Origin: Rhizobium redzepovicii
GTDB taxonomy: Bacteria > Pseudomonadota > Alphaproteobacteria > Rhizobiales > Rhizobiaceae
Assembly: GCF_019793435.1 (NCBI RefSeq)
Contig: NZ_JAILYH010000017.1
Coordinates: forward strand, 1 to 64,000
DNA length: 64,000 nt
Direction: 5' to 3'
Shown here: positions 24,566 through 34,157 of the stretch, in pieces
Layout: every line of letters starts with the position of its first letter
How positions within the stretch are numbered: position 1 is the stretch's first letter
Notes under the pieces: model-generated
Databases searched by the model: none
What the model saw: the letters and a program-made list of their open reading frames with translations, nothing else
What the model was told of the DNA's origin: nothing
Position numbers and translations under genes: made by a program

Positions 24566-27500
24566 TCCCTGGTTTTGATGCCAAGAAGCTTGCGGCCATT
24601 GCCGAGCCGCTGACGATCGGCAATGTGCCTGTCGGCCTCGAACCGCTGCTGCTGGCCGAACTCGCCCGGGCGGGAGAGCCGGTTGCCTATGTCATATCAG
24701 ACGGCCACCGCATGGCCGATCTCGAGCAGATGCTGGGCTTCGTCGCCCCCGATATTCCGGTTCTCACCCTGCCGGCTTGGGACTGTCTGCCCTATGACCG
24801 CGTTTCGCCGAGCGCCGATACCTCGGCCCGCCGGCTTGCCGCACTCGGTGGCCTCATCGCCCATCGGAAGAAGCCGCATGCGGCGATCGTGCTCGTCACC
24901 GCCAATGCCATGCTGCAGAAGGTGGCGCCCCAGGATGTGATCGAAAGTCTGAGCTTTTCGGCCCGTCCCGGCAATCAGTTGCGCATGGACGATCTTGCCG
25001 GGCGCCTGGAGCGCAACGGCTTCGACCGCGTCGCAACCGTTCGCGAGGTCGGCGAATATGCCGTGCGCGGCGGCATTCTCGACGTCTTCGTGCCGGGTTC
25101 TGAAGAACCGGTCCGCCTCGATTTCTTCGGCGATACGCTGGAATCGATCCGCAGCTTCGATCCGGCCAGCCAGCGCACGACCGGCCAGGTGCGCTCCCTC
25201 GATCTCAATCCGATGAGCGAGGTGACGCTGACGCCGGATACGATCAGCCGCTTTCGCAAGAATTATCTCTCGGCTTTCGGCGCGACGACGCGAGACGACG
25301 CGCTCTATCTCGCCGTCTCCGAAGGCCGCCGTTATCCGGGCATGGAGCACTGGCTGCCGCTCTTCTACGAGAAGCTCGATACCGTCTTCGATTATCTCAG
25401 CGGCTTCCGTGTCGTCACTGACAACACGGTGCGTGAGGCAGCCGAGGAGCGCTCCAAGCTGGTTTTCGATTATTACGACGCCCGGCTGAATTCCGCTCAG
25501 CCGGCCAAGGGCCAGATGGCGCAGGGCACGCCGTACAAGCCGGTGACGCCGGGCCAGCTTTATCTCGACAGCAAGCTTTTCGCCAAAACCCTCGACGCGC
25601 TCGGCGCGATCCGCATCAGCCCCTTCAACGAAATCGAAGGCGAGGCGCGCCGCGTCGTCAATATCGAGGCCCGCCAAGGCCAGCGCTGGGCTCGCTCGAA
25701 TGCCGAAGGCGGCGGCGATGCCGAGCGCATCAACATTTTCGACGTCGTCGTCAAACATATTGCCGACCGCCGCGCTGCCGGCGCGAAGGTGCTGGTCACC
25801 GCCTGGACTGAAGGCTCGCTGGAGCGCCTGCTGCAGGTGCTGAACGAACACGGCCTGGAAAAGGTCAAGCCGATCGAGGCGCTGAAGGATCTCGGTTCGC
25901 TGGCGAAAGGCGAGGCGGCCGCCGCGGTGCTCAATCTCGAATCCGGATTCGAGGCGGGCGATCTCGTCGTCATCGGCGAGCAGGATATTCTCGGCGACCG
26001 CATGGTGCGGCGCTCCAAGCGCCGCAAGCGCGCCGCCGATTTCATCGCCGAGGTTGCCGGCCTCGACGAGGGCTCGATCGTCGTCCACGCCGAACACGGT
26101 ATCGGCCGCTTCATCGGGCTGAAGACCATCGAGGCCGCGGGCGCGCTGCATGCCTGCCTCGAACTGCAATATGCCGACGAGGCGAAACTCTTCCTGCCGG
26201 TCGAAAACATCGATCTTCTCTCGCGATACGGTGGCGAGGGTACCGAGGCGCAGCTCGACAAGCTCGGCGGCGGCGCCTGGCAGATGCGCAAGGCCAAGCT
26301 GAAGAAGCGCCTGCTCGACATGGCCGATGCGCTGATCCGCATCGCCGCCGAGCGGCTGACGCGCCACGCGCCTGTTCTGACGACGCCGGACGGCCTCTAC
26401 GACGAATTTGCCGCCCGCTTCCCCTATGATGAGACCGAGGACCAGGACAACGCCATCGACGCCGTCCGCTCCGATCTCGGCGCCGGCCGGCCGATGGACC
26501 GTCTCGTCTGCGGCGACGTCGGCTTCGGCAAGACGGAAGTGGCGTTGCGCGCCGCCTTCGTCGCCGCGATGAACGGCGTCCAGGTTGCCATCGTCGTGCC
26601 GACGACACTACTCTCCCGCCAGCATTTCAAGACCTTTTCCGAGCGGTTCCGCGGCCTGCCGGTGCGCATCCAGCAGGCCTCACGCCTGGTTGGTGCCAAG
26701 GAGCTGGCGCTGACCAAGAAGGAAGTCGCCGAAGGCAAGACCGATATCGTCGTCGGCACGCATGCGCTGCTCGGCGCCGGCATCAAATTCGCCAATCTCG
26801 GCCTGCTCGTCATCGATGAGGAGCAGCATTTCGGCGTCAAGCACAAGGAGCGGCTGAAGGAGCTGAAGAGCGACGTGCATGTGCTGACACTGTCGGCGAC
26901 GCCGATCCCGCGCACACTGCAGCTGGCCATGACCGGGGTGCGCGAATTGTCGCTGATCACCACACCGCCGGTCGACCGCATGGCGGTGCGCACCTTCATC
27001 TCGCCCTTCGACAGCCTGGTCATCCGCGAGACGCTGATGCGCGAGCACTATCGCGGCGGCCAGAGCTTCTATGTCTGCCCGCGGCTGGCCGATCTCGCCG
27101 ATGTGCATGCCTTCCTGCAGTCCGACGTGCCGGAGCTGAAGGTCGCCGTCGCCCACGGCCAAATGCCGGCCGGCGAACTCGAAGACATCATGAACGCCTT
27201 CTATGAAGGCCGCTACGACGTGCTGTTGTCCACAACCATCGTCGAATCCGGCCTCGACGTGCCGACAGCCAACACGCTGATCGTCCACCGTGCCGATATG
27301 TTCGGTCTTGCCCAGCTCTATCAGCTGCGCGGCCGCGTCGGCCGCTCGAAGGTGCGCGCTTTCGCGCTCTTTACCCTGCCTGTGAATAAGGTGCTGACGG
27401 CGACGGCAGACCGGCGGCTGAAAGTGCTGCAGTCGTTGGATACACTCGGTGCTGGTTTCCAGCTCGCCAGCCACGATCTCGATATCCGCGGCGCCGGCAA

Positions 27501-28065
27501 CCTGCTCGGCGAGGAGCAGTCCGGCCACATCAAGGAGGTCGGCTTCGAACTCTACCAGCAGATGCTGGAAGAGGCGGTCGCCGAGGTCAAGGGTGTCGAC
27601 GAGATCCACGACACCGGCTGGTCGCCGCAAATCTCCGTCGGCACGACCGTGATGATCCCTGAGGGCTACGTCCCCGACCTGCATCTGCGCATGGCGCTTT
27701 ACCGCCGCCTCGGCGAAATCACCGAACTCAAGGAAATCGACGGCTTCGGCGCCGAGATGATCGACCGTTTCGGCCCGATGCCGATCGAGGTCCAGCATCT
27801 CCTGAAGATCGTTTACATCAAGTCCCTCTGCCGCACCGCCAATGTCGAAAAGCTCGATGCCGGCCCGAAGGGCGTCGTCGTGCAGTTCCGCAACAAGGAA
27901 TTCCCCAACCCGGCCAACCTTGTCGGCTATATCGGCAAGCAGGGCGCCATGGCGAAGATCCGCCCCGACCACAGCCTGTTCCTGACTCGCGACCTGCCGA
28001 CCCCGGAAAAGCGCTTGCAGGGCGCTGCTGTTATCATGACGCAGCTGGCCGAGATGGCGAAATAA
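24562..28065 (+). CDS. mfd: Transcription-repair coupling factor
   Basis: A 1167-residue translocase that removes stalled RNA polymerase from DNA lesions and recruits UvrA. UvrB-like N-terminal domains, then the RNA-polymerase interacting domain (GSIVVHAEHGIGRFIGLKTI, about residues 505-525). The RecG-like motor follows: GDVGFGKTEVA (Walker A, about residue 652), DEEQHFG, SATPIPRT and the TTIVESGLDVPTANTLIVHR segment. The TRCF C-terminal domain is present. Start ATG 24562 overlaps the sdhE stop; homology begins there. uvrA of the same repair pathway is also in this window. Confidence 0.96.
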   Translation: MIPGFDAKKLAAIAEPLTIGNVPVGLEPLLLAELARAGEPVAYVISDGHRMADLEQMLGFVAPDIPVLTLPAWDCLPYDRVSPSADTSARRLAALGGLIAHRKKPHAAIVLVTANAMLQKVAPQDVIESLSFSARPGNQLRMDDLAGRLERNGFDRVATVREVGEYAVRGGILDVFVPGSEEPVRLDFFGDTLESIRSFDPASQRTTGQVRSLDLNPMSEVTLTPDTISRFRKNYLSAFGATTRDDALYLAVSEGRRYPGMEHWLPLFYEKLDTVFDYLSGFRVVTDNTVREAAEERSKLVFDYYDARLNSAQPAKGQMAQGTPYKPVTPGQLYLDSKLFAKTLDALGAIRISPFNEIEGEARRVVNIEARQGQRWARSNAEGGGDAERINIFDVVVKHIADRRAAGAKVLVTAWTEGSLERLLQVLNEHGLEKVKPIEALKDLGSLAKGEAAAAVLNLESGFEAGDLVVIGEQDILGDRMVRRSKRRKRAADFIAEVAGLDEGSIVVHAEHGIGRFIGLKTIEAAGALHACLELQYADEAKLFLPVENIDLLSRYGGEGTEAQLDKLGGGAWQMRKAKLKKRLLDMADALIRIAAERLTRHAPVLTTPDGLYDEFAARFPYDETEDQDNAIDAVRSDLGAGRPMDRLVCGDVGFGKTEVALRAAFVAAMNGVQVAIVVPTTLLSRQHFKTFSERFRGLPVRIQQASRLVGAKELALTKKEVAEGKTDIVVGTHALLGAGIKFANLGLLVIDEEQHFGVKHKERLKELKSDVHVLTLSATPIPRTLQLAMTGVRELSLITTPPVDRMAVRTFISPFDSLVIRETLMREHYRGGQSFYVCPRLADLADVHAFLQSDVPELKVAVAHGQMPAGELEDIMNAFYEGRYDVLLSTTIVESGLDVPTANTLIVHRADMFGLAQLYQLRGRVGRSKVRAFALFTLPVNKVLTATADRRLKVLQSLDTLGAGFQLASHDLDIRGAGNLLGEEQSGHIKEVGFELYQQMLEEAVAEVKGVDEIHDTGWSPQISVGTTVMIPEGYVPDLHLRMALYRRLGEITELKEIDGFGAEMIDRFGPMPIEVQHLLKIVYIKSLCRTANVEKLDAGPKGVVVQFRNKEFPNPANLVGYIGKQGAMAKIRPDHSLFLTRDLPTPEKRLQGAAVIMTQLAEMAK

Positions 28066-28081
28066 ACAAAGGGAGACTGAG

Positions 28082-28549
28082 ATGGCGACATACGGCGCGA
28101 CGATCGCCTGGCAGCGCAACGGCGAGACCTTCACCGACAATCGCTACAGCCGTGCCCATCGCTGGACCTTCGACGGCGGCATTGAGCTGCGTGCATCCTC
28201 GTCGGCCCACGTCGTTCCGCTGCCTTATTCGGCCGAGGACGCCGTCGATCCGGAGGAGGCGTTCGTCGCCTCGCTCTCCAGCTGCCACATGCTCTGGTTC
28301 CTGTCGATCGCCGCAAAACGGCGCTTCTGCGTCGACAGCTACACCGACGCCGCCGAGGGCGTCATGGAAAAGAATGGCGAAGGCCGCCTTGCCATGACCG
28401 TGGTGACGTTGAAGCCGCATGTCGTCTTCAGCGGCGAGAGACAGCCCTCGTTAAGCGAACTCGAAAACCTGCACCATCACGCCCACGATGAATGTTTCAT
28501 CGCCAATTCGGTGACGACTGAGGTGCGTTGCGTTCCGGTTCTGGGGTAA
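28082..28549 (+). CDS. OsmC-family protein
   Basis: A 155-residue OsmC/Ohr-fold protein; members reduce organic hydroperoxides with two cysteines. FVASLSSCHMLWFLSIAAKR (about residues 60-79) carries the first conserved Cys. The second expected Cys appears as FCVDSY in the adjoining helix region or CFIANSVTTEVRC near the C-terminus, so catalytic pairing is uncertain. A strong AAAGGGAGACTGAG ribosome site; 16 bases after mfd, so possibly co-transcribed. Confidence 0.85.
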   Translation: MATYGATIAWQRNGETFTDNRYSRAHRWTFDGGIELRASSSAHVVPLPYSAEDAVDPEEAFVASLSSCHMLWFLSIAAKRRFCVDSYTDAAEGVMEKNGEGRLAMTVVTLKPHVVFSGERQPSLSELENLHHHAHDECFIANSVTTEVRCVPVLG

Positions 28550-28578
28550 AGCGGGACCATTTCAGGCCATGCCGCCGG

Positions 28579-29250
28579 TCAGTTGAGTCCCGATCGCGCC
28601 TCGGCCTTTGCCTTGGCGATATCGCGCAGCGCATTCGCCAGCACATCGGGTGTCTGCGCGCCGCTGACGGCATATTGCTGGTCGAAGATGAAGAACGGCA
28701 CGCCGTTGACGCCCATCTCCTGCGCCGCCTTGATCTCGGCGACGATCAAATCGCGATCGGCATCGGAGGCAAGCAGCGAGGCGATGACCGAGCGGTCGAG
28801 GCCGGCCTTTTCCGCGATGTCGAGCAGCACCGCGTGGTCGCCGACATTGCGGCCATCCTCGAAATTCGCCTTGAACAGGGCGTCAACCACCTTGTCCTGC
28901 TTCTCGCGTCCTTCGATCATCGCCCAGTGGATCAGCCGATGCGCATCGAGCGTGTTCGGGCCGATATTGATCGCCTCGAAATCGAAGGCGATTCCGACCT
29001 CGCGGCCCAAATCGGTCAGCATCTTGTGTGCCTGCGCCACGCGCTCCTCGCCGCCAAGCTTCTCAGCCAGCGCCTTCTTTTGGTCGACGCCCTCTTTGGG
29101 ATAGTCGGGATTGAGCCGATACGGCCGCCAGTTGATGTCGACGCCGATTTCGTCCTGCACCTCGGCGATGGCGAGTTCCAGCCGCGCCTTGCCGAGATAG
29201 CACCAGGGGCAGACGACATCCGAGACGACGTCGATGGTGATACGCTCCAT
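28579..29250 (-). CDS. DsbA-family thioredoxin-fold oxidoreductase (FrnE-like)
   Basis: A 223-residue cytoplasmic protein (no signal peptide) of the DsbA/FrnE/HCCA-isomerase group. Active-site motif CPWC at residues 13-16 (DVVCPWCYLGK), an all-alpha insert, and a cis-Pro loop GVNGVPFFIFDQQYAVSGAQ near residue 165. FrnE homologues work as dithiol oxidases in oxidative-stress resistance. Start at 29250 (MERITIDVV) chosen from homology over a longer frame. Convergent with osmC, a second redox protein. Confidence 0.9.
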   Translation of the reverse strand: MERITIDVVSDVVCPWCYLGKARLELAIAEVQDEIGVDINWRPYRLNPDYPKEGVDQKKALAEKLGGEERVAQAHKMLTDLGREVGIAFDFEAINIGPNTLDAHRLIHWAMIEGREKQDKVVDALFKANFEDGRNVGDHAVLLDIAEKAGLDRSVIASLLASDADRDLIVAEIKAAQEMGVNGVPFFIFDQQYAVSGAQTPDVLANALRDIAKAKAEARSGLN

Positions 29251-29314
29251 GATGATTTTCCTTATTTTGTGCGTCTCCGAAGGGAGACATAAAGGCCGGG
29301 TGGTTCGGCTGCAT

Positions 29315-31117
29315 CTACTGCGCGCTTGTATCCCACCATACAGGCAGCTGATAGCCATTGAGCGGCACGCTGTCGGGACGGCCGATGCGCTTGCTATGGG
29401 CCACCCATTGCTGGTCGATATGGTAGAGCGGCAGCACGTAGTGGCCGGAAAGTAGCAGCCGATCGTAGGAGCGCACCGCCGCGGTGAAATCCTCAGCCGA
29501 GCGCGCCCTGAGCAGGTGGTCGATCAGCGTGTCGATGTCGGGATCATTGGCGCCGGCAAAGCTGTCCGTACCCTCGCGCGTGCGCGCAGCCGAAGACCAG
29601 CGGCCGAGCTGTTCGTTTCCGGGCGACAGCGACGAGGTGTAGGACTTCATGATCATATCGTAGTCGAAACTGTTCGTTCGGCTCTGATACTGCGAATCGT
29701 CGACGGTGCGGATCGAAGCGGCGATGCCGATTGTCTGCAGCGAACGCTGATAGGCGATGGCGAGTTTCTCCTGATCGGCATTCTGCGTCATGATCTCGAA
29801 GGCGAGCTGGCGGCCGGAGGCATCCAGCATTTTGCCGCCCTGGATCGTATAACCGCCCTGTTTCAACAACCCGACGGCTTGCTTCAGCACATCGCGGTCG
29901 CGGCCGGAACCGTCGGTGACCGGCAGCTTGTAGGTGCCATCGAGAATCGCGGGTGCGATTTTGTCCTTGATCGGTCCGAGCAGCGCGAGCTCGGCCGCAT
30001 TGGCGGAAACGCCGAAACTCGAAAGCTCGGAATTCTGCCAGAAACTCTGCGTGCGTTTATAGGCGCCGGAATAAAGATTCTTGTTTGCCCATTCGAAATC
30101 GAACACCAGCGACAGGCCCTCGCGCACCTTGGGATCGGCAAATATCTGCCGGCGCGTGTTGAACACGAAGCCGAGCATGCCGCTCGGAAGTTTCGGCGTG
30201 AATACGTCCTTGACGACGGCGCCAGAAGTGACCGCGGGGAAATTATAGGCGTTGGCCCAATGGCCGGGATTGCCGTCGGGATAGACGTCGACATCGCCCT
30301 TCTTGAAGGCCTCGAACAGCGTCGTGTCCTGCAGGAAATACTGGACGGTGATCTGATCGTAATTGTCGGTGCCGACCTTGGAGGGAATGTCCTTGCCCCA
30401 GTAATTCGGGTCGCGCTCATAGGTGATGCTCTCACCTGGTTTGACCGTCTTCACCTTGTAGGGACCGGAGCCCACCGGCGGTGTCAGCGACGAACGGTCG
30501 AAGGTTTCCGGATCGATCGCATGTTTCGGCAGCACCGGGAAAAGACCGAAAATCAGTGGCGTCTCGCGGTCGGCCTTGTCATTGAAGGTGAATCGCACGC
30601 TGTTTTCGCCGACCTTTTCCATCTTGGCGACGACGTTGAGGCGGTTGGCGAAGGGCACGCGGCCCTTGTCGCGCATCAGTTCAAAGGTGAACATCACGTC
30701 CTCAGGCGTCACCGGCTGGCCATCGGCCCATTTCGCCTTCGGATTGAGGTTGAACTGGATGAAACTCCTGTCCTCGTCCCATTCCACAGTCTCGGCCAGC
30801 AGGCCGTAGAGCGTGAAAGGCTCGTCCCTGGAGCGCTGCATCAGCGATTCGTAGACGAGATTGCCATATTCCGGATCCCACATGCCACGCGCCGTCGTGC
30901 GCATGCTTTTCAGGATGAACGGGTTAAGGCTGTCGAACGTGCCGACGACGCCATAGGTGATCTTGCCGCCCTTCTTCACGTCGGGATTGACGTAAGGGAA
31001 GTGTTTGTAATCAGCCGGCAAGGCCGGTTCGCCATGCATCGCGATGCCATGCAGCGGCTCGGCGGCAACAGCGCCGCACAGCAGCGAGAGGACGAAGGGG
31101 ACGACGATCCGGAGCAT
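29315..31117 (-). CDS. YejA-like extracellular solute-binding protein, family 5
   Basis: A 600-residue periplasmic peptide-binding protein (SBP_bac_5). Signal peptide MLRIVVPFVLSLLCGAVAAE, then GIAMHGEPALPADYKHFPYVNP, typical of YejA, the binding protein of the YejABEF importer for peptides such as microcin C. Further landmarks: KWADGQPVTPEDVMFTFELM, GSGPYKVKTVKPG and RDPNYWG. Start at 31117 with an AAGGA ribosome site; upstream in-frame residues do not look like protein. No yejBEF permease/ATPase genes are adjacent, so it is an orphan or works with a distant transporter. Confidence 0.88.
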   Translation of the reverse strand: MLRIVVPFVLSLLCGAVAAEPLHGIAMHGEPALPADYKHFPYVNPDVKKGGKITYGVVGTFDSLNPFILKSMRTTARGMWDPEYGNLVYESLMQRSRDEPFTLYGLLAETVEWDEDRSFIQFNLNPKAKWADGQPVTPEDVMFTFELMRDKGRVPFANRLNVVAKMEKVGENSVRFTFNDKADRETPLIFGLFPVLPKHAIDPETFDRSSLTPPVGSGPYKVKTVKPGESITYERDPNYWGKDIPSKVGTDNYDQITVQYFLQDTTLFEAFKKGDVDVYPDGNPGHWANAYNFPAVTSGAVVKDVFTPKLPSGMLGFVFNTRRQIFADPKVREGLSLVFDFEWANKNLYSGAYKRTQSFWQNSELSSFGVSANAAELALLGPIKDKIAPAILDGTYKLPVTDGSGRDRDVLKQAVGLLKQGGYTIQGGKMLDASGRQLAFEIMTQNADQEKLAIAYQRSLQTIGIAASIRTVDDSQYQSRTNSFDYDMIMKSYTSSLSPGNEQLGRWSSAARTREGTDSFAGANDPDIDTLIDHLLRARSAEDFTAAVRSYDRLLLSGHYVLPLYHIDQQWVAHSKRIGRPDSVPLNGYQLPVWWDTSAQ

Positions 31118-31400
31118 TCGGCAATCCTTGCGGCCACGAAAACGGGCATGATTCACCGCGGAGATTATCATGGGGTCGAGCGATTCCAACACGAAGCGGC
31201 GATTTCTTTGGCATCGCGACGAAATGCTCCTCAAATGGCCAAAGAAAAGCTGGATATCTTGAACGCTGCGATGTAACAGGTGAACCCGAAGTTTCGGGGT
31301 CATGCATTTGCCTTATTTTTTTAAGAGGTGGGTGCCGAACGACCCGAGGTTGGGGCGGCAAGTCGCTGTCTCGAACGGATATCAGGAGACGGAATTCGTT

Positions 31401-32066
31401 ATGATGTTCAAGTCTGAAAAGAAAATGCGGGCAGCGCTGTCCGTTCTGGCAGTGATGTTCGGCGCCGCTTCGGCTCCGATCTCCTCCTTCGCACAGGATG
31501 CTGCGGCACAGGCTCCGGCCGAGGGCCAGGCGCAGGCCGCCGGCGCGCCCAAGCTCGGCTGGTACAAGACCTGCAGCAAGCAGGAAGACAACGACATCTG
31601 TGTTGTCCAGAACTTGATTCTCGCCAATGGCGGCCAGCTTGTCACGGCCGTTGGCCTGATCTCGGTCTCCGGCAAGATCAACCGTAAGCTCCTGCAGGTG
31701 TCTGTTCCCACGGCACGCCTGATCCCCCCGGGCATCATCATGCAGATCGACGGCGGCAAGGGCCAGAAGCTCGACTACGCCGTCTGCCTCCCGGATAAGT
31801 GCACGGCTGAAATTCCGCTGACCGACGCGATGATCGCCAGCCTCAAGAAGGGCAGCGACGTGATCTTCACGTCAATCAACTTCCGCCGCGCCCCGAACCC
31901 GATCAAGATTTCGCTCGAAGGCTTCACCGGCGCTTATGACGGCGAACCGGTTTCCGAATCGAAGCTCGCTGAAAGCCAGCGCAGCTTGCAGGAAGGCATG
32001 CAGAAGAAGGCCGAGGAGGCCCGCAAGAAGCTGGAAGACGCCCAGAAGGCTGCCAAGGCGCAGTAA
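31401..32066 (+). CDS. Invasion-associated locus B (IalB) family protein
   Basis: A 221-residue exported protein. Signal peptide (residues about 1-30, MRAALSVLAVMFGAASAPIS then SFAQD), an Ala/Gln-rich linker, then the IalB domain (residues about 45-180: GWYKTCSKQEDNDICVVQ, VSVPTARLIPPGIIMQIDGG, YAVCLPDKCTAEIPL). The four Cys residues are arranged as in the family. A C-terminal charged coiled-coil (QRSLQEGMQKKAEEARKKLE) follows. IalB was described from Bartonella erythrocyte invasion; in free-living alphaproteobacteria the role is unknown. RBS AGGAG precedes the ATG at 31401. Confidence 0.88.
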   Translation: MMFKSEKKMRAALSVLAVMFGAASAPISSFAQDAAAQAPAEGQAQAAGAPKLGWYKTCSKQEDNDICVVQNLILANGGQLVTAVGLISVSGKINRKLLQVSVPTARLIPPGIIMQIDGGKGQKLDYAVCLPDKCTAEIPLTDAMIASLKKGSDVIFTSINFRRAPNPIKISLEGFTGAYDGEPVSESKLAESQRSLQEGMQKKAEEARKKLEDAQKAAKAQ

Positions 32067-32091
32067 TCCTGCCGCCGCCATATCGAATAGA

Positions 32092-32117
32092 AACCCGGCT
32101 TCGTGCCGGGTTTTTTT
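32092..32117 (+). terminator. Intrinsic terminator of the ialB-like gene
   Basis: AACCCGGC (32092-32099) pairs with GCCGGGTT (32105-32112), followed by a run of T. Confidence 0.9.
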
Positions 32118-32129
32118 GTGTCAAAAGAA

Positions 32130-32157
32130 AAGGCCTCGCTGGGAGAGGCGAGGCCTT
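32130..32157 (-). terminator. Intrinsic terminator of hspQ
   Basis: AAGGCCTCG (32130-32138) and CGAGGCCTT (32149-32157) form a perfect 9-base stem. On the minus strand it is followed by TTTCTTTTGA, and lies 24 bases beyond the hspQ stop. Confidence 0.8.
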
Positions 32158-32180
32158 GTTGTTTGATCGGCGCCTTTGAT

Positions 32181-32510
32181 TTAGTGGGCGAAGCTCATCT
32201 TGGGTTTGAACTGCCCTGACGGGGCCTGATCGAAAATCTGGTAGATCTGTGGGTTGCGAAGCGGCGTGCCGCTTTCGTCGTTCATCAGGTTCTGCTCGGA
32301 GACATAAGCGACATATTCGCTTTCGTCATTTTCGGCGAGCAGGTGATAGAAGGGCTGGTCTCTGCTCGGGCGCACCTCGGCCGGAATGGAATTCCACCAT
32401 TCCTCCGTATTCGCGAACTCCGGATCAACGTCGAAGATGACGCCGCGAAACGGGAAAACCTTGTGCCGGACCACTTCGCCGATACTGAACTTTGCTACTC
32501 TTTCTTTCAT
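32181..32510 (-). CDS. hspQ: Heat shock protein HspQ (YccV-like)
   Basis: A 109-residue protein of the HspQ/YccV family (hemimethylated-DNA-binding fold): KFSIGEVVRHKVFPFRGVIF, DVDPEFANTEEWW and DQPFYHLLAENDESEYVAYV are hallmark segments. In enterobacteria HspQ adapts substrates to Lon and destabilises mutant DnaA. Start at 32510 (MKERVAKF) after AAAGGAAG; the eight-residue in-frame extension is not needed. Confidence 0.9.
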   Translation of the reverse strand: MKERVAKFSIGEVVRHKVFPFRGVIFDVDPEFANTEEWWNSIPAEVRPSRDQPFYHLLAENDESEYVAYVSEQNLMNDESGTPLRNPQIYQIFDQAPSGQFKPKMSFAH

Positions 32511-32628
32511 GGTACGACTTCCTTTCATCACCAAATCTGGTGATTGGTGCCGCGCAAATCAAGATTTTTGCGCAAGCGCGTCACATGAACGTCATATCCT
32601 CCAGCTGGCGTCCATGACCCTGGGAGGG

Positions 32629-32654
32629 GAAAGCCCCGGCAGTCCGGGGCTTTC
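32629..32654 (-). terminator. Hairpin downstream of glnA
   Basis: A perfect 11-base stem (32629-32639 with 32644-32654) with a 4-base loop begins 15 bases beyond the glnA stop. No long T-tract on the minus strand, so it may be a stabilising 3' end hairpin or a weak terminator. Confidence 0.6.
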
Positions 32655-32668
32655 CGTGTTCAGGCCGA

Positions 32669-34078
32669 TCAGGCCGAATAGTACATGTCGTATTCGACAG
32701 GATGCGGCGTCATTTCGAAACGCATCACCTCTGCCATCTTCAGTTCGATGAAGGCATCGATCTGGTCGTCGTCGAACACGCCGCCGGCCGTCAGGAACTT
32801 GCGGTCCTTGTCGAGACTTTCGAGGGCTTCACGCAACGAGCCGCAGACGGTCGGAATCTTCTTCAATTCCTTCGGCGGCAGGTCGTAGAGATCCTTGTCC
32901 ATGGCCTTGCCGGGATGGATCTTGTTCTTGATGCCGTCGAGGCCGGCCATCAGCATGGCGGCGAAGGCGAGATAGGGGTTGGCGGTCGGATCCGGGAAAC
33001 GGACTTCGACGCGCTTGGCCTTCGGGTTGGTGCCGAACGGAATGCGGCAGGAGGCTGAGCGGTTGCGGGCCGAATAGGCAAGCAGAACCGGTGCCTCATA
33101 GCCCGGGACGAGACGCTTGTAGGAGTTCGTCGACGGATTGGTGAAGGCGTTGATCGCCTTGGCATGCTTGATGATGCCGCCGATGTAGTAGAGGCAGCTC
33201 TCGGAAAGACCGGCATATTCGTCGCCGGCAAAGGTCGGCTTGCCGCCCTTCCAGATCGACTGGTGCACGTGCATGCCCGAGCCGTTGTCGCCGAAGATCG
33301 GCTTCGGCATGAAGGTCGCCGTCTTACCATAGGCATTGGCCACCTGGTGCACGACGTATTTGTAGATCTGCATCTTGTCGGCGTTGCGCACCAGCGTGTC
33401 GAACTTGATACCGAGTTCGTGCTGGGCGGCGGCGACTTCATGGTGATGCTTTTCGACGACGACGCCCATTTCGGATAGAACGGTCAGCATTTCCGAACGC
33501 ATGTCCTGGGCGCTGTCAACAGGCGGAACCGGGAAATAGCCGCCCTTGACGCGCGGGCGATGGCCGAGGTTGCCGGTTTCGTAATCGGTGTCGTCATTCG
33601 ACGGAAGTTCGGTCGAATCGAGCTTGAAGCCGGTATTGTAAGGATCGGCCTTATATTTGACGTCGTCGAAGACGAAGAATTCGGCCTCCGGGCCGACGAA
33701 GATCGTATCGCCGATGCCCGATGCCTTGAGATAGGCTTCGGCCTTCTTGGCGGTGCCGCGCGGATCGCGGTTATAAGCTTCGCCGGATACCGGATCGAGA
33801 ATATCGCAGACGATGACCATGGTCGACTGAGCGAAGAACGGGTCCATATGCACCGTCTCGGTATCGGGCATCAGCACCATGTCAGACTCGTTGATGGCCT
33901 TCCAGCCGCCGATCGAGGAGCCGTCGAACATCACGCCGTCAGCGAACATGTCCTCGTCGACGCAGACAACGTCCATCGTCACATGCTGCAGCTTGCCCTT
34001 CGGGTCGGTGAAGCGCAGATCGACGAACTTTACGTCGTTCTCCTTGATCTGCTTCAGAATTTCGCTTGCGGTCGCCAT
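32669..34078 (-). CDS. glnA: Glutamine synthetase type I
   Basis: A 469-residue enzyme that joins ammonia to glutamate using ATP, the first step of ammonium assimilation. Signature segments are FDGSSIGGWKAI, VGPEAEFFVFDDV, GDNGSGMHVHQSIWKGG and the Glu-flap region ending in NPSTNSYKRLVPGYEAP. The adenylylation site Tyr lies in DKDLYDLPPKE near residue 398, so activity is probably controlled by GlnE. It is 79 bases downstream of glnB and shares its sigma-54 promoter. Rhizobia usually carry further glutamine synthetases elsewhere. Confidence 0.97.
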   Translation of the reverse strand: MATASEILKQIKENDVKFVDLRFTDPKGKLQHVTMDVVCVDEDMFADGVMFDGSSIGGWKAINESDMVLMPDTETVHMDPFFAQSTMVIVCDILDPVSGEAYNRDPRGTAKKAEAYLKASGIGDTIFVGPEAEFFVFDDVKYKADPYNTGFKLDSTELPSNDDTDYETGNLGHRPRVKGGYFPVPPVDSAQDMRSEMLTVLSEMGVVVEKHHHEVAAAQHELGIKFDTLVRNADKMQIYKYVVHQVANAYGKTATFMPKPIFGDNGSGMHVHQSIWKGGKPTFAGDEYAGLSESCLYYIGGIIKHAKAINAFTNPSTNSYKRLVPGYEAPVLLAYSARNRSASCRIPFGTNPKAKRVEVRFPDPTANPYLAFAAMLMAGLDGIKNKIHPGKAMDKDLYDLPPKELKKIPTVCGSLREALESLDKDRKFLTAGGVFDDDQIDAFIELKMAEVMRFEMTPHPVEYDMYYSA

Positions 34079-34157
34079 TAAATACCTTCCTCCGATTTAC
34101 GATGACAATACATGGCTGCGCTGACCGTATCGAACTTTGCGCGCTTGGCAAAGTGGG

